Shown here: one piece after another, positions 17,054 through 25,149 of the stretch
How the letters are laid out: each line of letters starts with the position of its first letter
Position numbering within the stretch: position 1 is the first letter of the stretch
Assembly: GCF_002179555.1 (NCBI RefSeq)
Contig: NZ_NHOU01000004.1
Coordinates: forward strand, 1 to 64,000
From: Salinicola salarius
GTDB taxonomy: Bacteria; Pseudomonadota; Gammaproteobacteria; Pseudomonadales; Halomonadaceae
Reading direction: 5' to 3'
Length of the DNA stretch: 64,000 nucleotides
Program-made: the position numbers and the translations under genes
The notes under the pieces: model-generated
Databases searched by the model: none
What the model was told of the DNA's origin: nothing
Seen by the model: the letters and a program-made list of their open reading frames with translations, nothing else

Positions 17054-18271
17054 TCAGCGCTGCGCAGCCAGCGTCGGCGTCCGGTCGAGCAGGCGGATCA
17101 GGAACGCGCCCAGCGCCGATACCGTTGCCAGCGCGATCACGCCCGGCCAGCCCCACGCACCGAGCAGCAGACTTCCCAGTGCGGAACCCGCCGCCATGCC
17201 GATGAAGATCAGCGTGAACATCACCGCGTTGAGACGGCTGCGGGCGGCGGGATCGAGCCCGTAGATCAAGGTCTGGTGGGAGACGAGCGTGGCCTGTATG
17301 CCGAAATCGAACCCCAGCGCGCCGATCACGATTAGCCCCAGTGCCATCGGTGGGGAAAGCCAGGATTCGGCCGCCATCGCCAGGAAGGAGAGCACCACGA
17401 TCGCGCTGCCGATCCGCGTGACCTGATGCGGGCCGCGTCGATCGGCCATGCGCCCGGCAAGCGGCGCAGCGAGCGCACCGGCGGCGCCAGCCAGTCCGAA
17501 CGCGCCGGAGACCGCGCTACCGAGCTGGTAGCTCTCGAGCAGATGAATCGAGAGTGTCGACCAGAACGCACTGAAAGCGACCGAGAGCAGCGCCTGCGCC
17601 GTGGCGGCGCGGCGCAGTTCCGGCTGATCGCGCCACAGGTGGTACAGCGTCGCCAGCAGGGCGCGATAGCTGAGCCGGGAGGTCGGTTCGAACCGGGGCA
17701 GTCCGCGCCACAACGCTACGCTGATGAGCACGATCAGCCCCATGGCAATGAAGAACATGGCGCGCCAGCCGAACGCTTCGGCGACCAGGCCGCTGACGAC
17801 ACGCGACAGCAGAATGCCCAGCAGCAGGCCGGTCATGACGGTGCCGACGACCTTGCCGCGCTCGCGATCGGCGGCCAGCACGGCGGCGGCGGGCACGATG
17901 TCCTGCGCGATGGTCGCGGTCAGGCCGACGGCGAGGCTCGCGACCAGCAGGGTGGTGATCGACGGTGCCAGCGCGGTCGCCAGCAGTGCCAGGGCCAGCA
18001 GAATGGCCTTGATCACGATCAGGCGGCGGCGATCCACCCGGTCGCCCAGCGGGATCAGCAGCAGAATGCCCAGGGCGTAGCCGAGCTGGGTCAGCGTCGG
18101 GATCAGGCCGGCCGTGCGGGCATCGATGTCGATATCCGCCGCCAGAATGCCGAGCAGCGGCTGCACATAGTAGAGCGAGGCGACGCTGAGCCCGGCGCTG
18201 GTCGCCAGCAGTAGTATCAGCCGGCGGGGTAGCGCGGGTGGCGCCGTCGCGCTTGAGGAGGCACTGTTCAT
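17054..18271 (-). CDS. MFS transporter (drug/sugar-efflux type)
   Basis: A 405-residue, twelve-helix major facilitator. It begins PRRLILLLATSAGLSVASLYYVQPLLGILA, the usual first helix of the YnfM/arabinose-efflux group. The loop 2-3 signature is GDRVDRRRLIV, and the second-half copy of this loop is GRMADRRGPHQVTRIG. The ATG at 18271 was chosen because the open frame upstream (to 18790) is antisense to the LysR gene. It is divergent from that LysR gene, so it is probably induced by the LysR ligand and exports it or a related compound. Confidence 0.87.
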   Translation of the reverse strand: MNSASSSATAPPALPRRLILLLATSAGLSVASLYYVQPLLGILAADIDIDARTAGLIPTLTQLGYALGILLLIPLGDRVDRRRLIVIKAILLALALLATALAPSITTLLVASLAVGLTATIAQDIVPAAAVLAADRERGKVVGTVMTGLLLGILLSRVVSGLVAEAFGWRAMFFIAMGLIVLISVALWRGLPRFEPTSRLSYRALLATLYHLWRDQPELRRAATAQALLSVAFSAFWSTLSIHLLESYQLGSAVSGAFGLAGAAGALAAPLAGRMADRRGPHQVTRIGSAIVVLSFLAMAAESWLSPPMALGLIVIGALGFDFGIQATLVSHQTLIYGLDPAARSRLNAVMFTLIFIGMAAGSALGSLLLGAWGWPGVIALATVSALGAFLIRLLDRTPTLAAQR

Positions 18272-18312
18272 GACAAGTTCCTGAATGCGGGGTTTGAGAT
18301 GCCGTGCATTCT

Positions 18313-18329
18313 GATGGTGTATGACCATC
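18313..18329. promoter_or_regulatory. Candidate LysR operator (MFS/LysR divergent promoter)
   Basis: GATGGTGTATGACCATC has perfect 6-base arms around GTATG, and contains the T-N11-A form expected for LysR sites. It lies 54 bases before the LysR gene and 42 bases before the MFS gene. Confidence 0.45.
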
Positions 18330-18382
18330 GCGTGTAGTAGCGTGCTTCGCACAACGCCTATGCACAGGATGAATGACACGCC

Positions 18383-19336
18383 ATGGATGACGCCCGCTTC
18401 GGCTCCGCCGATCGCCTCGAACTGTTGCAGACCTTCATGCGTATCGTCGAAACCGGCAGCCTGTCCGCCGCCGCCCAGCGCCTGGATGTGAGCCAGCCCA
18501 CCGTCAGCCGGCGGCTCAAGGCGCTGGAGAGCATGCTGGGGCTGCGGCTGGTGCAACGCTCGACCCATCGTCTCAGCCTGACCGATGACGGCGAGCGCTG
18601 CTTTCGCCATGCCCAGGGCGTTTGCGAGCGCTGGGACTCGATGGCCCAGGATCTCCAGGGATTGACCGAGACGCCGCGTGGCAGGCTGCGCGTGCTGGTG
18701 CCGCATGCCTTCGGCCAGGAGCAGCTGCTGGAACTGCTCGAATCCTACCTTCGAGACTGCCCGGAGGTCAGCGTCGAGTGGCTGCTGCACGATCGCTATC
18801 CGGACTTCATTGCCGAAGGCATCGACTGCGTGATTCGTGTCGGCAAGGTAGAGGACCCGGCGGTCGTCGCCGTGCCCGTAGCGGAGGTGCCGCGTATCGT
18901 GGTGGCCGCGCCGGAAGTGGTGGCCGGGATCGAGATCGACGATATCGATGCCGTGGCTTCGCTACCCTGGCTGGCGCTGCGCACCTTCTACCGCGATCGC
19001 GTCTCGCTGACACACGCCGTCGACGGTCGCGAGCAGCACTTCGCCATTGCCCCGCGGGTGAGCACCGACAACCTGGCGGCCATCCGCCGGCTCGCGGTTT
19101 CCGGCTTCGGCGCCGCCATCGTCTCGGCCTGGCGGGTTGCCGACGATCTGGAAGAGGGGCGGCTGATCCAGCTGGTGCCGAGCTGGTATGCGTCGCCGCT
19201 GCCGGTCTATCTGGTGTATCCCTACGCCGACGACTACCCGCCGCGTCTGCGTCGCTTCATCGAGCTGATGCGCGAGCAGGCCCCCGGCATGTCCGGCATG
19301 ACGATGCGCCGGGAGAGCACGCCTGCCTCCCGATGA
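18383..19336 (+). CDS. LysR family transcriptional regulator (divergent from MFS gene)
   Basis: A 317-residue LysR protein. Its wHTH contains LLQTFMRIVETGSLSAAAQRLDVSQPTVSRRLKALESMLGLRL, followed by the substrate-binding domain (GRLRVLVPHAFGQEQLLELL, VSVEWLLHDRYPDFIAEGIDC, VSTDNLAAIRRLAVSGFGAAI). The sequence is of the subgroup with an LDVSQPTVSRRLKALE recognition helix, often encoded beside an efflux or enzyme gene that it controls. Here the divergent partner is an MFS transporter. The last 15 residues are polar and variable. Confidence 0.9.
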   Translation: MDDARFGSADRLELLQTFMRIVETGSLSAAAQRLDVSQPTVSRRLKALESMLGLRLVQRSTHRLSLTDDGERCFRHAQGVCERWDSMAQDLQGLTETPRGRLRVLVPHAFGQEQLLELLESYLRDCPEVSVEWLLHDRYPDFIAEGIDCVIRVGKVEDPAVVAVPVAEVPRIVVAAPEVVAGIEIDDIDAVASLPWLALRTFYRDRVSLTHAVDGREQHFAIAPRVSTDNLAAIRRLAVSGFGAAIVSAWRVADDLEEGRLIQLVPSWYASPLPVYLVYPYADDYPPRLRRFIELMREQAPGMSGMTMRRESTPASR

Positions 19337-19343
19337 GGCGCCG

Positions 19344-20570
19344 CTAGCCAGGGGATGCCTGACGCCGCCTTTCGTGCAGTATCAGCCGCGCGGCCACGGC
19401 CGCCGCGATCAGGCCGGAGGCGGCGGCCACCATCATCGCCCAGCGCGGCCCCGCATGGTCGGCCAGCCAGCCGACGATCGGGGCGCCGAGCGGCGTGCCC
19501 CCCATGATCACCGCCATCCGCAGCGCCATCACGCGGCCGCGCATGGCGGGATCGGTGGTCAACTGCATCAGCGCGTTGGACGCCGTGTTGAAGGTCAGCG
19601 CCGAGAACCCGGTCATCGTCAGCATCGCGGCGAACACGATGACATGGGGCGCGACGCCGGCCAGCATGCAGAAGACGCCGAAGGCGAGCGTCGACATCGC
19701 CAGCAGCGGCAGGGTGGGTCGTTCGCGACGGGCAGCCAGGAGCGCGCCGCCGACCGAGCCGATCGCCAGTGCCGAGGTCAGAAGGCCGTACTGGTCGGCG
19801 CCGCCGTGGAAGATGGTGACCGACATGGTGGAGATATAGATCGGGAAGTTGAAACCGAAGGTGCCAATCAGAAACAGCATGACCATCATCGCTTTCAGGT
19901 CGGGGCGTCTCCACACGTAACGAAAGCCTTCCAGCAGGCCGCCGGCGCGCCGGCCCGACTTGAGCGACGTGTAGAGCTGATCGGTCCGCAGCAGGAACAG
20001 CGAACCGAGCACCGCCGCGAAGGAGGCCGCGTTGACGAGGAAGACCCAGCCGGTGCCGATCGCGGCGATCAGCACGCCGGCCACCGCCGGGCCGATCATC
20101 CGTGCGCTGTTGAACGAGGTCGAGTTGAGGGCGACCGCGTTGGCGAGATAGCGCTCGCCGACCAGATCGTTGACGAATACCTGGCGGGCAGGGCCGTCGA
20201 AGGCGGTCACGCAGCCGAGACCGAGCGCGAACGCATAGACCTGCCACAGCGTCACCACGCCGGTCACCGTGACCAGGCCGAGCCCCAGCGCCAGCAGGCC
20301 CAGCAGCGCCTGGGTCAGCATGATCAGCCGGCGGCGGTCGAAGCGATCCGCCGCGTAGCCGGTAAACGGCAACAGCAACAGTTGCGGGCCGAACTGCAGC
20401 GCCATGGTGATGCCCACGGCGCTGGCGTTGTGGTCGGTGAGAATGGTCAACACCAGCCAGTCCTGGGCGACGCGCTGCATCCAGGTGCCGATATTGGAGA
20501 CCAGCGCGCCGATAGCCCAGACCCGATAGTTGTAGAGCCGCAGCGAGCGGAAGAGGCGGGTATCGCTCAT
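19344..20570 (-). CDS. MFS transporter of the EntS/MFS_3 type
   Basis: A 408-residue exporter. It starts SDTRLFRSLRLYNYRVWAIGALVSNIGTWMQRVAQDWLVL, the highly typical N-terminus of MFS_3 (EntS-like) proteins. GYAADRFDRRRLIMLTQALL is the loop 2-3 signature, and FDGPARQVFVNDLV and SARMIGPAVAGVLIA are further group motifs. Members export siderophores or drugs. The ATG at 20570 was chosen. The frame stays open upstream to 20855 through a 15-bp repeat array that would encode His-Asn-Asp-rich sequence, and this extension is rejected. It converges with the LysR gene (7-base gap). Confidence 0.88.
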   Translation of the reverse strand: MSDTRLFRSLRLYNYRVWAIGALVSNIGTWMQRVAQDWLVLTILTDHNASAVGITMALQFGPQLLLLPFTGYAADRFDRRRLIMLTQALLGLLALGLGLVTVTGVVTLWQVYAFALGLGCVTAFDGPARQVFVNDLVGERYLANAVALNSTSFNSARMIGPAVAGVLIAAIGTGWVFLVNAASFAAVLGSLFLLRTDQLYTSLKSGRRAGGLLEGFRYVWRRPDLKAMMVMLFLIGTFGFNFPIYISTMSVTIFHGGADQYGLLTSALAIGSVGGALLAARRERPTLPLLAMSTLAFGVFCMLAGVAPHVIVFAAMLTMTGFSALTFNTASNALMQLTTDPAMRGRVMALRMAVIMGGTPLGAPIVGWLADHAGPRWAMMVAAASGLIAAAVAARLILHERRRQASPG

Positions 20571-20600
20571 GGCGCGCGGGCCGGCCCGCGGCAGGGCACG

Positions 20601-20735
20601 ACTATCGTGGGCAAGGTCGTTGTGGAGACGGTCATTGAGGAGACGGTCGTTTTGGAGATGACCGTTGCGGAAACAATTGCTGTAGAAACCGTCGTTGTGG
20701 AGACAGGTGTTGTGGGAAAAGTCGTCGTCATGCGA
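20601..20735. repeat. Array of about nine degenerate 15-bp repeats before the MFS_3 gene
   Basis: The unit GTCGTTGTGGAGACG repeats every 15 bases from 20601 to 20735 with increasing drift (for example GTCATTGAGGAGACG, ACCGTTGCGGAAACA, GTCGTTGTGGAGACA). The 15-base period keeps a reading frame open on both strands. It lies in the 5' leader of the MFS_3 gene (minus strand). Confidence 0.75.
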
Positions 20736-20820
20736 AGTTCGAAGGTTCCTTGTCCATGAAGCCGAAGCCGGCCGGGATCCCTGGTCGGCGTCGCCCGTTG
20801 CCACGGGCGAGTGCAGCCCT

Positions 20821-20952
20821 CTAGGCACTGTCTGAAAAGTACTGCGCTCGCCCATGCGGCGTTAAAAATCGGCTGGAGCGCCAGCCCGGTCCGCTTTCGC
20901 CGATTTTTGCCTTGCCTGGCCTTCGTTCGTCGACTTTTCAGACAGCACCTAG
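20821..20952. mobile_element. 132-bp MITE-like element flanked by CTAG
   Basis: The ends CTAGGCACTGTCTGAAAAGT (20821-20840) and its inverse (20933-20952) match at 18 of 20 positions. CTAG at both ends is a plausible 4-bp YTAR-type target duplication, as made by IS5-group elements. An inner perfect inverted repeat (AAAAATCGG ... CCGATTTTT) would let the transcript fold into one long hairpin. No open frame is present. It lies between the FMN-reductase gene and the MFS_3 leader. Only one copy is in the window. Confidence 0.7.
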
Positions 20953-21015
20953 TGTAGCGCGTCGGTGGGGCAGGGGGCTCTAGATCCAGCAGAGCGGACG
21001 CTAGAATGACGGGCT

Positions 21016-21606
21016 CTAGAAGGGCGGTGCGCGATGCGTGCGCTGACGTTTGCCCGCCTCGGTCCACCAGGCCAGGTCGTCGGCAAACCGGTCGAAAGCA
21101 CGCTCGAAGGAAGCGCCGGCATCGCCGAGGGGCGTGCCGCTTTCATCCAGCGTCTTGCCGATCTGCCCGACGGCGACCGTGCTGGAGATCACCACCATGC
21201 CCATCTCGGCCAGCGTGCCGCGCCAGGCCATGTTGGCATGGGCGCCACCGAGGCGGCCGGCCGAGTAGCTGACGATCCCGGCCGGCCGCCAGAACCACTC
21301 TTCCAGGAAGTGATCGGTCAGGTTCTTGAGTCCCGGCTGCATGCCCCAGTTGTATTCGCCGGTGACGAAGACGAAACCGTCGGCGTCGAGAATCTTGCCG
21401 GCCAGGGCTTCCATCGCCTCCGGCGCCTCGCCCTCGGGATACTCCTTGTACATGCGGTCCAGCATGGGAAGATCGATCGCCCTGGCATCGATCAGTTCGG
21501 CGTCGACACCACGGACAGCGAGCGTACGCACCGCATAGTCGGCCAGGCGGATACCGGCACGGTCGGATCGGTAGGAACCGTAGAACACCAGGATGCGATC
21601 GGTCAT
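21016..21606 (-). CDS. NADPH-dependent FMN reductase family protein
   Basis: A 196-residue flavodoxin-fold enzyme. ILVFYGSYRSDRAGIRLADY is the phosphate-binding start typical of NADPH-dependent FMN/azo/chromate reductases, and FVFVTGEYNWGMQPGLKNLTDH carries the flavin-contacting loop (PEYNxGxPxxLKN-like). SYSAGRLGGAHANMAWR follows in the position of the family's glycine-rich loop. It would reduce FMN, quinones or metal oxyanions in the cytosol. It is monocistronic and divergent from the dienelactone hydrolase gene, with about 180 bases between. Confidence 0.87.
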   Translation of the reverse strand: MTDRILVFYGSYRSDRAGIRLADYAVRTLAVRGVDAELIDARAIDLPMLDRMYKEYPEGEAPEAMEALAGKILDADGFVFVTGEYNWGMQPGLKNLTDHFLEEWFWRPAGIVSYSAGRLGGAHANMAWRGTLAEMGMVVISSTVAVGQIGKTLDESGTPLGDAGASFERAFDRFADDLAWWTEAGKRQRTHRAPPF

Positions 21607-21788
21607 GGGAAGCTCCGTGAAAGCAGCGAGTCGGGATTGTCGTCTCGGTCAGGTTAGCGCCACGACGGGAAAGCTGCCACGAGCACGGCGGGCGGGGACT
21701 GCCGGGAAACTGTGAGCCGTCACGAATCTGTGCCAGATTAGGTCGAGCCCCGCCATTCGGTGCCGGGGAACGACCGGAGATCGAACCG

Positions 21789-22673
21789 ATGAGCCGTCTC
21801 ACCGCGAAAGACTTCCCGCCGCAACTGCTCGAGCTCTACGACTACTACGCGCATGGCCGCATCACGCGGCGTGATTTCCTCGACCGTGCCGCCCAGATCG
21901 TCGGTGGCGCCGCGGCGCTCTCCATGCTCGCCGCGTTGAGCCCGAATTATGCGCTGGCGGAGCAGGTGCCGTTCACCGACCCCGACATTCTGCCCGAATA
22001 CGTCATCTATCCCTCCCCCAACGGCCACGGCGAGGTGCGTGGGTATCTGGTGCGCCCCACGGGCGTGGATGGCCCCGTTCCCGGCGTGGTGGTCGCGCAC
22101 GAGAACCGTGGTCTCAACCCGTACATCGAGGATGTTGCCCGCCGCGTCGCCAAGGCGGGATTCGTCGCGCTGGCGCCCGATGGCTTGAGTTCCGTCGGTG
22201 GCTATCCCGGCAACGACGACCAGGGGCGCGAACTGCAGCAGCAGGTCGACCCCGAGAAGCTGATGAACGACTTCTTCGCGGCGATCGAGTTTCTGATGGC
22301 GCACGATGCCACCACCGGCAAGGTCGGCATCACCGGCTTCTGCTATGGCGGCGGCGTTGCCAATGCCGCCGCCGTGGCATATCCGGAGCTGGGCGCGGCC
22401 GTGCCGTTCTACGGTCGTCAGCCCGCCCCCGAAGACGTGGCCCGAATCCAGGCGCCGCTGCTGATCCACTACGCCGAGCTCGACACGCGCATCAACGAGG
22501 GTTGGTCCGCCTACGAGGCAGCGCTGAAAGCCAACGACAAGGTCTACGAGGCTTACATCTATCCCGGCGTCAATCACGGCTTTCATAACGACTCGACGCC
22601 GCGCTACGACGAACAGGCCGCCGAGCTCGCCTGGTCCCGAACGATCGAGTGGTTCCGCCGCTATCTGGCCTGA
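21789..22673 (+). CDS. Dienelactone hydrolase family protein with Tat-like leader
   Basis: An alpha/beta hydrolase of 294 residues. The catalytic triad of the DLH family is visible: Cys185 in GFCYGGG, Asp232 in AELDTRIN and His263 in VNHGFH. The N-terminus ITRRDFLDRAAQIVGGAAALSMLAAL contains a twin-arginine motif (RRDF at residues 27-30) and a hydrophobic stretch, so it is probably exported by Tat or remains as a membrane anchor. Typical DLH proteins are cytosolic and shorter by this leader. Start has GGAG 9 bases upstream. It stands alone. Confidence 0.88.
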   Translation: MSRLTAKDFPPQLLELYDYYAHGRITRRDFLDRAAQIVGGAAALSMLAALSPNYALAEQVPFTDPDILPEYVIYPSPNGHGEVRGYLVRPTGVDGPVPGVVVAHENRGLNPYIEDVARRVAKAGFVALAPDGLSSVGGYPGNDDQGRELQQQVDPEKLMNDFFAAIEFLMAHDATTGKVGITGFCYGGGVANAAAVAYPELGAAVPFYGRQPAPEDVARIQAPLLIHYAELDTRINEGWSAYEAALKANDKVYEAYIYPGVNHGFHNDSTPRYDEQAAELAWSRTIEWFRRYLA

Positions 22674-22866
22674 GACGACCGTTGCTGGCGCTCGTCTCGC
22701 GCCGGGCATGACGTCAACGGGAACCCGATAGAGGCAGCGGCGGGGTTGGTTTTCGCCCGAGGGGTCGCAAGATAATCCTTAACAGGCTACCTTCCTTGGT
22801 AACCCTTACGACTCGCCATGCGCTTTTTGGTCATGCGGGGTCGAGTCTTCATCGAGAGGACATTTC

Positions 22867-23733
22867 ATGAGTCAGCAAAACGAGTACGTGCCGCCGAAAG
22901 TCTGGACGCCCAACAAAGAAAGCGGCGGCAAGTTCGCCAGCATCAACCGTCCGGTCGCCGGGCCGACCCACGACAAGGCGCTGCCGGTCGGCAAGCATCC
23001 GTTCCAGCTCTACTCGCTGGCCACGCCCAACGGGGTCAAGGCCGGGGTCATGTTCGAGGAGCTGCTGGCGCTGGGCAAGGATGCCGAGTACGACGCCTGG
23101 CTGATCAATATCGGCGACGGCGATCAGTTCGGCAGCGGCTTCGTCGAGGTCAACCCGAATTCCAAGATTCCGGCGCTGATGGATTACAGCGGCGACAAGC
23201 CGGTTCGCGTGTTCGAGTCCGGCTCGATCCTGCTGCACCTGGCCGAGAAGTTCGGGGCCTTCCTGCCGACCGATCCGGCCAAGCGGGTCGAGACCATGAA
23301 CTGGCTGTTCTGGCAGATGGGCAGCGCACCGTATCTGGGTGGCGGCTTCGGCCACTTCTATGCGTATGCGCCGGAGAAGATCGAATACGCCATCGATCGC
23401 TTCACCATGGAAGCCAAGCGTCAGCTCGACGTGCTCGACCGCCGGCTGGCTGAATCGCGCTATCTGGCGGGTGACGAGTACACTATCGCCGATATCGCCA
23501 CCTGGTCCTGGTACGGCCAGCTGGCGCTGGGCCGGCTGTACGAGGCCGCGGAGTTCCTGGACGTGGAAAGCTACGAGAACGTCCAGCGCTGGGCCAGGGA
23601 GATCGACGCCCGCCCGGCCGTGCAGCGTGGCCGCATGGTCAACCGCACCTTCGGCGAGCCGGAAACCCAGCTTCACGAACGCCACGACGCCAGCGACTTC
23701 GAAACACGAACGCAGGACAAGATCGGCGGCTGA
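22867..23733 (+). CDS. yghU: Glutathione S-transferase YghU-like (disulfide-bond reductase)
   Basis: A 288-residue GST of the Nu/YghU class, which has GSH-dependent disulfide-bond reductase and organic hydroperoxide activity. It follows the E. coli YghU pattern closely: EYVPPKVWTPNKESGGKFAS, NRPVAGPTHDKALPVGKHP, the thioredoxin-like domain with ATPNGVKAGVMFEELL and VFESGSILLHLAEKFG, then the helical domain with AIDRFTMEAKRQLDVLDRRL and LAGDEYTIADIATWSWYGQL. GAGAGGA precedes the ATG. A good terminator follows at 23755. Confidence 0.94.
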   Translation: MSQQNEYVPPKVWTPNKESGGKFASINRPVAGPTHDKALPVGKHPFQLYSLATPNGVKAGVMFEELLALGKDAEYDAWLINIGDGDQFGSGFVEVNPNSKIPALMDYSGDKPVRVFESGSILLHLAEKFGAFLPTDPAKRVETMNWLFWQMGSAPYLGGGFGHFYAYAPEKIEYAIDRFTMEAKRQLDVLDRRLAESRYLAGDEYTIADIATWSWYGQLALGRLYEAAEFLDVESYENVQRWAREIDARPAVQRGRMVNRTFGEPETQLHERHDASDFETRTQDKIGG

Positions 23734-23754
23734 TATCGCGCATCTGCCGCCCAG

Positions 23755-23779
23755 AGCCCGGCTACGTGCCGGGCTTTTT
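23755..23779 (+). terminator. Rho-independent terminator after yghU
   Basis: AGCCCGGC and GCCGGGCT pair around TACGT and are followed by TTTT. Confidence 0.88.
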
Positions 23780-23786
23780 GCGTTAG

Positions 23787-23824
23787 GCTTTAGCTTTGGT
23801 CATGAGCTTTATCTTTGGTCATGA
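23787..23824. repeat. Two tandem 19-bp repeats before the symporter gene
   Basis: GCTTTAGCTTTGGTCATGA and GCTTTATCTTTGGTCATGA are adjacent with one mismatch, lying in the symporter leader. Confidence 0.75.
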
Positions 23825-23876
23825 AGAGAAGATCCGACAGAGCCATTCCGCCTACTGTTTTCGATAGGGCATCTCC

Positions 23877-25127
23877 ATGAAAACGCTATTTCGAGGCTAC
23901 CTCGACGCTTCCCTGATCCTGCGCGTGACCATCGCGCTGGTGCTGGGCGTGGTGGTCGGGTTGATCGGCGGTGAGACGGTCGCGAGCTGGCTGGCGCCGT
24001 TCGGCGATCTGCTGCTGCGATTGCTGCAGTTCCTGATCGTGCCGATCGTGCTGTTTACCTTGATCGTGGGCATCAATCAGGCCGATTTCGGCCGTATGGG
24101 GCGCATCGGTGGCAAGGTGTTTGGTTATTACGTGGCGACCTCGGCCATGGCGATCGTGGTCGGGCTGGCGGTGGCGTCGCTGTTCTCGCCGGGCAGCGGC
24201 ATGACGCTGGACGACGGCGCCAGTATCGACGTGCCGGAAAACCCGGGGCTGGTCAGCGTGCTGTTGAGCATCGTGCCGGACAATATCGTCGGCGCGCTCG
24301 CCGAGCCCAATCTGCTGGGGATCATCTTTACCGCTTTCGTGTTCGGCATCGCGCTGCTGAAGATGCGTCACAGCGAGGGGCAGGGCGAGCTGGGCGAGAA
24401 GCTCTACGGCGTCATCGAAGGCTTGAATGCGGTGACCATGAAGGTGATGGCAGGCGTGCTCCAGTACGTGCCCATCGGGGTGTTCGCCATCGTGGCCGGT
24501 ACGGTGGCCAGGCAGGGCAAGGATACCATCCTGTCGTTGGGCACCATGGTGATCGTGCTTTATCTCGCGCTGGCCATGCATCTGGTGCTCTATTGCGTAT
24601 TGATGAAGGCGTTCGGCGTGCGTCTGGGGGCGTTCTTCCGTGAGGCGCGCACGCCGATGGCCACGGCCTTCGCGACCCAGAGCAGCACCGGTACCCTGCC
24701 GCTGACCCTGAATGCGGCACAGCGGCTGGGCATTCCGCAGAGTCTTTACGGCTTCAGCCTGCCGCTCGGCGCGACGATCAACATGGACGGCGCGGCGATC
24801 CGAATCGCGATCTCGGCTGTCTTTGCCGCCAACGTGGTCGGCATCCCGCTGGACTTCATGACCATGGTCGAGATCGTGCTGATCGGCACGCTGACCTCTA
24901 TCGGTACGGCGGGGGTGCCCGGCGCGGGTATCGTGATGATCGCGACGGTCTTCGCTCAGGTCGGGTTGCCGATCGAGACCGTGGCACTGTTGACCTCGAT
25001 CGATGCGCTGGTCGGCATGGGCTGTACCGCGCTCAACGTGACCGGCGATCTGACCGGCACCGCCATCATTGCCCGGAGCGAGGACAAGCAGGCGGATGCG
25101 CAACCCACTGAAGCCTCGACGGCCTGA
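23877..25127 (+). CDS. Dicarboxylate/amino acid:cation symporter (GltP/DctA family)
   Basis: A 416-residue inner-membrane transporter of the SLC1-like family taking up glutamate, aspartate or C4-dicarboxylates with H+ or Na+. Early helices (LRVTIALVLGVVVGLIGG, LLRLLQFLIVPIVLFTLIVG) are followed by the substrate/ion-binding hairpin and helix motifs: TAFATQSSTGTLPLTL (serine-rich HP1 region), PLGATINMDGAA (helix 7 NMDG), GTAGVPGAGIVM (HP2) and CTALNVTGDL (helix 8). These elements are complete. It lies 22 bases before the amine-oxidase gene on the same strand, so uptake and oxidation of an amino acid may be linked. Confidence 0.92.
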   Translation: MKTLFRGYLDASLILRVTIALVLGVVVGLIGGETVASWLAPFGDLLLRLLQFLIVPIVLFTLIVGINQADFGRMGRIGGKVFGYYVATSAMAIVVGLAVASLFSPGSGMTLDDGASIDVPENPGLVSVLLSIVPDNIVGALAEPNLLGIIFTAFVFGIALLKMRHSEGQGELGEKLYGVIEGLNAVTMKVMAGVLQYVPIGVFAIVAGTVARQGKDTILSLGTMVIVLYLALAMHLVLYCVLMKAFGVRLGAFFREARTPMATAFATQSSTGTLPLTLNAAQRLGIPQSLYGFSLPLGATINMDGAAIRIAISAVFAANVVGIPLDFMTMVEIVLIGTLTSIGTAGVPGAGIVMIATVFAQVGLPIETVALLTSIDALVGMGCTALNVTGDLTGTAIIARSEDKQADAQPTEASTA

Positions 25128-25149
25128 TATCGATCCCAGGAATTTTCGA

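Noticed and set aside
18272-18790. N-terminal extension of the MFS gene at 17054-18271
   Set aside because: The extension is antisense to the LysR helix-turn-helix region and has no membrane or transporter sequence.
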